Source: a virus
Direction: 5' to 3' (one strand)
Virus record (IMG/VR): IMGVR_UViG_3300009104_000008
Span: 23,385-87,384 of that record
Length of the DNA: 64,000 nt
Within the stretch, counting starts at the first letter, position 1; each line of letters starts with the position of its first letter. The translations under genes and the position numbers were made by a program. Positions 58,725 to 64,000 of this stretch are shown here, piece by piece. The notes beneath the pieces were generated by a model. It saw nothing but the letters and a program-made list of their open reading frames with translations, did not search any database and had not been told where the DNA came from.

Positions 58725-58727
58725 AAA

Positions 58728-58883
58728 ATGGATACTATGGAGATAATTATGTGGATTCTCTTTGTCCTTATAATTTCCTTGTTGTTTTTCGCAGCATTTG
58801 GAAATTCTAAGTATAGTGAGAGTTCTATTGAAGAATATATGCAAAAATTGATAGAAGAGGAAAAAGGAAATGGCCCTTCGTGA
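58728..58883 (+). CDS. Membrane microprotein, 51 aa
   Basis: N-terminal membrane helix (MWILFVLIISLLFFAAFG) and an acidic soluble tail. Overlaps the next zinc microprotein by 14 bases. Confidence 0.58.
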   Translation: MDTMEIIMWILFVLIISLLFFAAFGNSKYSESSIEEYMQKLIEEEKGNGPS

Positions 58884-59013
58884 ACAATGTTTTTTATGTG
58901 GCGAGCATACAATTCCAAAAAGAATACATGGAGTTTATATCGGTTCACCTAAAACATTGAAGATTTGGGAATGTAGGGAATGTAAAGCCTTATGGTCAGA
59001 ACACGCTGATTAG
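58870..59013 (+). CDS. Zinc-ribbon microprotein, 47 aa
   Basis: CFLCGEHTIPKRIHG...ECRECKALW: complete Cys4 ribbon, HNH-like in size but lacking the catalytic HNH. A T8 run at 59035-59042 after it may end the transcript. Confidence 0.62.
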   Translation: MALREQCFLCGEHTIPKRIHGVYIGSPKTLKIWECRECKALWSEHAD

Positions 59014-59104
59014 TGTGTTTTGGCTATAGGGTAGTTTTTTTTTAGGTTTTTGAAATGTCAAAAAAATGAATGAAATTCGATTAATTGTAACAAAAGGTGA
59101 TTAA

Positions 59105-59407
59105 ATGGCATTAAAAGTAAATGTAGCAACAGGAATGGGTCTTCTCGCAATAGATGCTCATGTAGTAATAAAAGAGATAGCACTTCAAAAAGAAAAGAAA
59201 GAAGACGGAACTGTTTATAGAGTAATCTATGGCGGTTTAGTTTGGTTAAGTGAAGATACTTACAAAGAAGAAAAGAACCCTATAGAAGGATTCAACTATT
59301 TCTTTGAGTTAAATGTTAATCCTAAAAAGAATCATCATAATATTTGGAAACAATGCTATATGCACCTTAAAAAGCAAAAAGAGTTTGAGCATTGCGTTGA
59401 TGTATAA
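59105..59407 (+). CDS. Tail-associated small protein, paralog of 59668-59967
   Basis: 100 residues, AAAGGTGATTAA before the ATG. MALKVNVATGMGL start and a C-terminal IWKQCYMHLKKQKEFEHCVD that aligns with LLKQCYLHLKEQDGFTDAID in the convergent gene. The family is common beside tail fibres in phages. This copy lies at the end of the early-strand operon, opposite in orientation to the tail genes. Confidence 0.72.
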   Translation: MALKVNVATGMGLLAIDAHVVIKEIALQKEKKEDGTVYRVIYGGLVWLSEDTYKEEKNPIEGFNYFFELNVNPKKNHHNIWKQCYMHLKKQKEFEHCVDV

Positions 59408-59667
59408 TCCTCTTATTTGCGGAGTTTAAATACTCTCAAGTTTTGGATTGAAATGTTAGTCCAAAAGGCTAATAAGTTAATCCAATGAAGTGCTGTTCTC
59501 CGGCATTTTATTACCCACCCCTTAGATGCCCTAGTTTGGGCCTATACTTGTGCCGCATACCCCAGATAGAGATGGATATTGGGCCTGTTTAAGTTCGTTT
59601 TAGGGGGCTAAAAAAACTCAAAATGATAGGCATTTTTTTGTGTTTTTATTTATGCAAATAAATTATA
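59408..59667. other. Convergent intergenic region
   Basis: No gene. Contains a GCCC/GGGC hairpin (59528-59541) and T-runs at 59634-59646, fitting transcription termination between the converging early and late operons. Confidence 0.5.
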
Positions 59668-59967
59668 TTAACTATCTATTGCATCAGTAAATCCGTCTTG
59701 TTCCTTTAAGTGAAGGTAACACTGTTTCAGTAAATTATACTGTGTCTTAGCATTAGCGATATTTAGTGTGGTTGTATAACTCTTACCACCAAAGGGATGT
59801 TCTCCTTCTTCTTTCGCTTCTTCGTTCTTGTAGAGTTTAACTGTGTAACTCACATTAACTCCATCATCATTTTCCATATTATCAAAAGACGCTCTCGCAA
59901 TCTTTGCATATACATTGGGGATTGTTACCCCTAATTCTTCGTGTTCATAGTCTAGTTCTAACGCCAT
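59668..59967 (-). CDS. Tail-associated small protein
   Basis: Start at 59967 (MALELDYEHEEL) after GAAGATGATAAA; an earlier ATG at 60006 is possible but the paralog also begins MAL. 99 residues, beta-rich, ending LLKQCYLHLKEQDGF. Last gene of the late/tail operon. Confidence 0.7.
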   Translation of the reverse strand: MALELDYEHEELGVTIPNVYAKIARASFDNMENDDGVNVSYTVKLYKNEEAKEEGEHPFGGKSYTTTLNIANAKTQYNLLKQCYLHLKEQDGFTDAIDS

Positions 59968-59993
59968 TTTATCATCTTCTTTTTTTCTTTTAT

Positions 59994-60608
59994 CTAATTT
60001 GTCCATTCTAGTTTAATGGTTAGAGTGTCTGTAGTAGAACCGCCTTCATCTTCAACTATTGCATTAAAATTAAAGGTTAAATAATCACCTGCTTCGGGAG
60101 TAACTATTCCTCCTTTACCTGAAGGAAATATCATTCTTAAGTTTATTTCATAACCATCTCCATCTGCTACACCGCTTGTTCCATCTGCTACCTCAATGGG
60201 AGTTCCCGAAGAAGAAGCACTAGTAAAGTAATTCCCTGTTTGGTCCATATTATCAGTATCTATTGCATCTATAGTATATTCATAACTTTGAATAGTTCCT
60301 ACACCAGCAACAGCCCTTGTATAACCACCTAAGTAAATCCTACTAGAACCAGACCCTAAATCATTTTGTGCAGCAAAAAATTCATCTTGGTCTAAAGAGA
60401 AGGTTAAATGCGGAGAACTAGAACTTGCACTACCACCAGTATATGATATATATGGCGGGTCACCCGGTAAATCGGCTATTATTTCTGAATATACTATCAT
60501 ATCATCTGCATAATTACCAGAAGAAGATGTAGATATATTTACAGTTGGCGCACCTCCACCTTGATTCCCTTGTTGGGCTACTACCCCAACTGTGCCTATG
60601 AAACTCAT
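59994..60608 (-). CDS. Beta-rich tail or fibre-associated protein, 204 aa
   Basis: Start at 60608 (MSFIGTVG) after AGGTGGGAGC, overlapping the fibre stop as ATGA. Ser/Gly/Thr-rich with many beta strands (TVNISTSSSGN, LTIKLEWTN). Looks like a fibre tip or accessory adhesin. No family recognised. Confidence 0.7.
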   Translation of the reverse strand: MSFIGTVGVVAQQGNQGGGAPTVNISTSSSGNYADDMIVYSEIIADLPGDPPYISYTGGSASSSSPHLTFSLDQDEFFAAQNDLGSGSSRIYLGGYTRAVAGVGTIQSYEYTIDAIDTDNMDQTGNYFTSASSSGTPIEVADGTSGVADGDGYEINLRMIFPSGKGGIVTPEAGDYLTFNFNAIVEDEGGSTTDTLTIKLEWTN

Positions 60609-63600
60609 GCTCCCACCTGAACCCAATGGCTTGCATTATTTATTGTTGCAACGCAAACATAGGATGTAGCATCATTATCTGCTACTGCTGCATTAGTAGC
60701 CCAATTAGCCACAATACCATCTGAAACATCGCCAACTGCTACTGTTCCACTTGAACCTGTATTATTGAATATGGTAAATTGAGTTCCAACTGCCGCATCT
60801 GTTGGTAATGCTAAATCACCTGCTGTCCAATATACATATGAACCGCTTTGTGCCTGTGTTAATACTGTGCTACTTCCTGATGCTAATACAACATCTGCTA
60901 ATTGATTTAATGATACATTACCGTTTGAATCACCTGTAATCCAAGTTGATGTTGTCGAACCATCATTACCTGCAATAATGAGTTGTCTATCGTCACTATT
61001 ATTCGGAGCATCAACATCATAACCGATGATAACGCATCCATCGCCTGAGAGATTTGGTGTTTGTGCTGATGTGCCAATAGCGATATTCTTGTCACCACTT
61101 ACATACCATCCCGCATTATCTCCAATGAATGTGTTTGACCCACCTGTTGAGTATTGACCTGCTCCATATCCTACATACACAGTATAACTACCATCTCCAC
61201 CTTGACCAGCAAAACTTCCAATTGAAGTAACTCGCCCGCCTTGTTGATTATTCTGAGATGCGCTATATCCTACTGCTACATTGTATGATACTGCTTCTGA
61301 ATCTTTGGCACTATATGTTCCAATAAATGTATTAGAGTGTCCTGTCGTTAATCCCGAACCTGCATCATAACCAACCAAAACATCATTTGAACCACTTGTC
61401 TTATTATCTCCGGCATAGTTTCCAATTGCGACATTCTTCGCTCCGCCTGCAACAGAACCGCCTAAAGCATCGTAACCTATTGCTATGTTATCTGATTCGG
61501 TGTCAAAGCCATCTCCGGCTTTCATACCAATCAAAGTGTTTCTTTCTCCGGTTGTGATATTTTGACCTGCACTTGCCCCAAGCGCAGTATTATCGCTTCC
61601 GGTGCTAATCTCTCTTAGTGAATACCTACCTACTGCGGTATTTTCATCGCCCTCCGTAAGTCCATGCATTGATTGGGCACCAATAGCGATATTTCTCTTT
61701 ATGTTGTTTGTAGCAGAAGCACCAATAGCCAAATAACCAATTGCTATATTCTCAGAACCCGTAGTATGATACCTTAATGCGCCCTGTCCTATTGCGATTT
61801 GGTTGCTTTCAGTAGTAATATCACTTAATGCTTGGTCGCCTAAAGCGATATTATTGCTTCCACCAGTTAATGCTTCAAGAGCCGTTAGCCCGAAACCAAT
61901 GTTATTATCGCCGGAAGTTAATGCTTTGAATACATCTTTACCAATACCTATATTGTTTGTCGCCCCATCCAATGTTCCTGTTGTTGGTGCTGAACCATCA
62001 CTATTAGTCTGTATTAGAATTGAATCGGTAAAGTTAGTATCATCCATTAATACATCTGATAAATCATCTAATGCAGAAGCACCGCCACTTGAAAGAGTGG
62101 CCCAAGTTAATGTTCCACTACCATCGGTCTTGAGGTATTGATTTGCTGAACCATCTGCGGCAGGGAATGTAAATGCGTCATTAAAAGTAATTGCCCCTGC
62201 TGATGTTCCATGAATCCATTTGGTTCTTCCTGTTCCATCAAAGTTCGCTATTGCTAATTCACGACCTGTTGTAGCACCTGTCATACCATCATCATTACCA
62301 ATGACTATTTTTCCATCTCCGGTTGTAACATTTGTTCCGGCATTATTACCTATCATTACATTGTAATTGCCTTCTGTTACCCCTATACCACATTCATAAC
62401 CAAGTATGGTGTTGCTAATTCCAGTTGTAATTGCTTTTCCGTTATCATATCCGAATAGAGAGTTTCTTTGCCCCGAAGTCATTAATGTTCCTGTTCCATA
62501 ACCAACAGCAGTATTGAAATCCCCTGTAAGAGCCGCATCAAGTGAAAAGTTACCAATGGCGATATTCTTTTCTGCACCATCAATAGCACCACCGAGAGCA
62601 CCCCTTCCAATGGCTAAATTATTACTTTCTGTGTCTGCACCATCTAATGCTTCATATCCTATAGCGATGTTATAATCACCTGTTGTATTTGCCGCTAAAG
62701 CACTCTTACCAATGGCTATATTGGAATCTGCGCCTGTTGCCGAGCCAAGTGCAGAACGACCTATTGCTACATTGTAAAATCCCGTCAAAACACCATCAAG
62801 TGTTTCTGTGCCTATACCTATGTTATCCTCTCCGGATGTAGCATTTCTGAATGATTGGAAACCTAACCCGATGTTTCTATGACCCGTTAAAACACCTGTT
62901 TCATTTGCTTCATATCCCATCATAATGTTGTAATCGCCCGATGTTATCGCTTTGAAAACATCTTTACCAATGCCGATATTACCTGTTGCGCTACTTAGAG
63001 TTCCTGTTGTCGGTGCTGAACCATCACTATCTGTTTGAAGTAAAAATCCATCAACCCAATTAGTAGCATCCATCAATACATCGTCTAAACTACCAATAGC
63101 AGAAGCACCGCCACTACTTGCGGCTTCCCAAGCAACACCACTTCCTGTTGAAGTTAGAACATCACCATCAGAACCTTGCGCTCCACCAATAGTTAAGTTA
63201 TCTGTTTCTAATGTTCCATCAACATCAACATCACCGGATATATCAAGACTTGTTGCTTCTACTTCTCCTGATGCTTTCATTTTTATTACAGGAGTTTCAT
63301 TGTTAGTTTTGAAATGAATTTCATTATCTGTAGTAAAATCTATATTGTTATGTGCATCTCTACCAATAACTCTTGCTGTGTTATAATCAGTAGTAATTCC
63401 TGTTTGTGCACCAGAAACAGCAATAGTTCCTGTTGTTGTAATTGTTCCACCTGAAAGGCCTGTTCCTGCAACTATTTGTGTAACAGTTCCAGTTGAACCT
63501 GCACCACTTAATGTCTGCCATGTTCCATCTCCACGCAAATACTTTGCTGCATCACCTGTTTCTGCTATTGGAACTAAACCAGCAGTAGAACCAATAGAAG

Positions 63601-64000
63601 AATCAGCACCTCCAAATTCAGGAATATATGAATCTTCAGCAGTTGAACTAGCATCAGTCTTTGTTATTCTAATAGTTCTATGCGCTTTAGCCTTTAATGC
63701 TGTATTTACAGTATGAGCAGCAGCAGTTGTTCCTCTTGCGGCTCTTGTAACTTTTAATCCATGATTAACATCGTCTCCTGCATTATTAGTTGGTGTGGAT
63801 GCTTCGGTAGAAGCCTTCTTTATTAATCTAACTTCTTCATTATCTATTTTTAATATCTGTCCAAAAAGATGACCAAACTTTGCTTCTTGTGTTGAGGTTA
63901 ATACAATCCAAATATCTTCTTCATCCATTGCTTTTTCTATTTGTTCACTAAGTTCTTCTGTTATTCCTGCATCTGCTATACTACTAATACCAGAATCATA
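60605..64000 (-). CDS. Tail fibre with YadA-head-like repeats (5' end off the window)
   Basis: Open from the right edge to the stop at 60605, at least 1131 codons; the ATG at 63928 is internal to a longer frame. More than 30 copies of a ~14-residue repeat of type TTGDYNIAIGYEAL, as in trimeric YadA/Hep_Hag heads. A block containing SDGSAPTTGTL and NIGIGKDVFKA occurs twice (about 62.9-63.1 and 61.9-62.1 kb), showing internal duplication. A C-terminal beta domain ends ASHWVQVG. Likely the host-adhesion fibre. Confidence 0.85.
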   Translation of the reverse strand, partial: YDSGISSIADAGITEELSEQIEKAMDEEDIWIVLTSTQEAKFGHLFGQILKIDNEEVRLIKKASTEASTPTNNAGDDVNHGLKVTRAARGTTAAAHTVNTALKAKAHRTIRITKTDASSTAEDSYIPEFGGADSSIGSTAGLVPIAETGDAAKYLRGDGTWQTLSGAGSTGTVTQIVAGTGLSGGTITTTGTIAVSGAQTGITTDYNTARVIGRDAHNNIDFTTDNEIHFKTNNETPVIKMKASGEVEATSLDISGDVDVDGTLETDNLTIGGAQGSDGDVLTSTGSGVAWEAASSGGASAIGSLDDVLMDATNWVDGFLLQTDSDGSAPTTGTLSSATGNIGIGKDVFKAITSGDYNIMMGYEANETGVLTGHRNIGLGFQSFRNATSGEDNIGIGTETLDGVLTGFYNVAIGRSALGSATGADSNIAIGKSALAANTTGDYNIAIGYEALDGADTESNNLAIGRGALGGAIDGAEKNIAIGNFSLDAALTGDFNTAVGYGTGTLMTSGQRNSLFGYDNGKAITTGISNTILGYECGIGVTEGNYNVMIGNNAGTNVTTGDGKIVIGNDDGMTGATTGRELAIANFDGTGRTKWIHGTSAGAITFNDAFTFPAADGSANQYLKTDGSGTLTWATLSSGGASALDDLSDVLMDDTNFTDSILIQTNSDGSAPTTGTLDGATNNIGIGKDVFKALTSGDNNIGFGLTALEALTGGSNNIALGDQALSDITTESNQIAIGQGALRYHTTGSENIAIGYLAIGASATNNIKRNIAIGAQSMHGLTEGDENTAVGRYSLREISTGSDNTALGASAGQNITTGERNTLIGMKAGDGFDTESDNIAIGYDALGGSVAGGAKNVAIGNYAGDNKTSGSNDVLVGYDAGSGLTTGHSNTFIGTYSAKDSEAVSYNVAVGYSASQNNQQGGRVTSIGSFAGQGGDGSYTVYVGYGAGQYSTGGSNTFIGDNAGWYVSGDKNIAIGTSAQTPNLSGDGCVIIGYDVDAPNNSDDRQLIIAGNDGSTTSTWITGDSNGNVSLNQLADVVLASGSSTVLTQAQSGSYVYWTAGDLALPTDAAVGTQFTIFNNTGSSGTVAVGDVSDGIVANWATNAAVADNDATSYVCVATINNASHWVQVGA

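Noticed and set aside
60605-64000. Diversity-generating retroelement acting on the fibre
   Set aside because: No reverse transcriptase or template-repeat/variable-repeat pair is visible in the window. The fibre variation looks like repeat-block duplication.
1-64000. Bacterial phage host
   Set aside because: Shine-Dalgarno sites and HK97-type head genes would allow it, but TFB, RFC small subunit, PCNA-like clamp, AEP primase, XPF nuclease and histone-like genes together point to an archaeal host.

Overview
The window looks like most of the genome of a tailed double-stranded DNA virus of an uncultured marine archaeon. The closest match I know is the magrovirus group, viruses of Marine Group II / Poseidoniales Euryarchaeota. 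Three things support this. There is an HK97-type virion set (large terminase, portal, prohead protease, start of a capsid-like protein, tail fibre). There is an archaeal-type replisome (small RFC subunit, sliding clamp, family B polymerase, archaeo-eukaryotic primase, ATP-dependent DNA ligases, XPF-type nuclease, RadA-like ATPase). There is also a TFB transcription factor. The DNA is AT-rich, genes are tightly packed with many ATGA overlaps, and Shine-Dalgarno sites are common. The taxonomic assignment is inference.

Layout: (1) Positions 1-20742, minus strand, form one long late operon: terminase, a LAGLIDADG-domain protein, portal, scaffold-like proteins, prohead protease and capsid start, plus large unrecognised virion candidates, a GNAT acetyltransferase and an unexpected large ATP-dependent ligase. 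(2) Positions 20743-26044 are a control region. It holds a minus-strand run of small genes, two divergent paralogous genes each bracketed by its own perfect inverted repeat, repeated CATATG palindromes, and an AT-rich gap with a 32-base pyrimidine tract that may be an origin. (3) Positions 26045-59407, plus strand, are the early operon: a Myb-like/DUF1599-like protein, tRNA-Leu and tRNA-Lys, many zinc-ribbon microproteins, a class II ribonucleotide reductase, TFB, a ThiS-like/ThiF-like/JAMM trio, a lipoprotein, histone-fold candidates, and then the replisome. (4) Positions 59668-64000, minus strand, hold tail genes, including a 5'-truncated fibre with YadA-head-like repeats. Gene orientation at both ends fits a circular or circularly permuted genome in which the late operon leaves the left edge and re-enters at the right edge.

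The most notable signals are these. A short tryptophan tag (consensus M-x-W-[KF]-x-x-[LIV]-K) opens about ten otherwise unrelated late proteins, and related sequences close two or three more, including the protease/scaffold; this looks like a capsid-targeting tag. A compact ubiquitin-like system consists of a ThiS-like protein ending in GGQ, an E1/ThiF enzyme and a JAMM protease. The B-family polymerase is split into two genes by four inserted small genes, and its motif C reads HTDS rather than DTDS. Two ATP-dependent ligases are present, one of them inside the capsid operon.

Functions come from motif recognition by eye. No database search or structure prediction was run.
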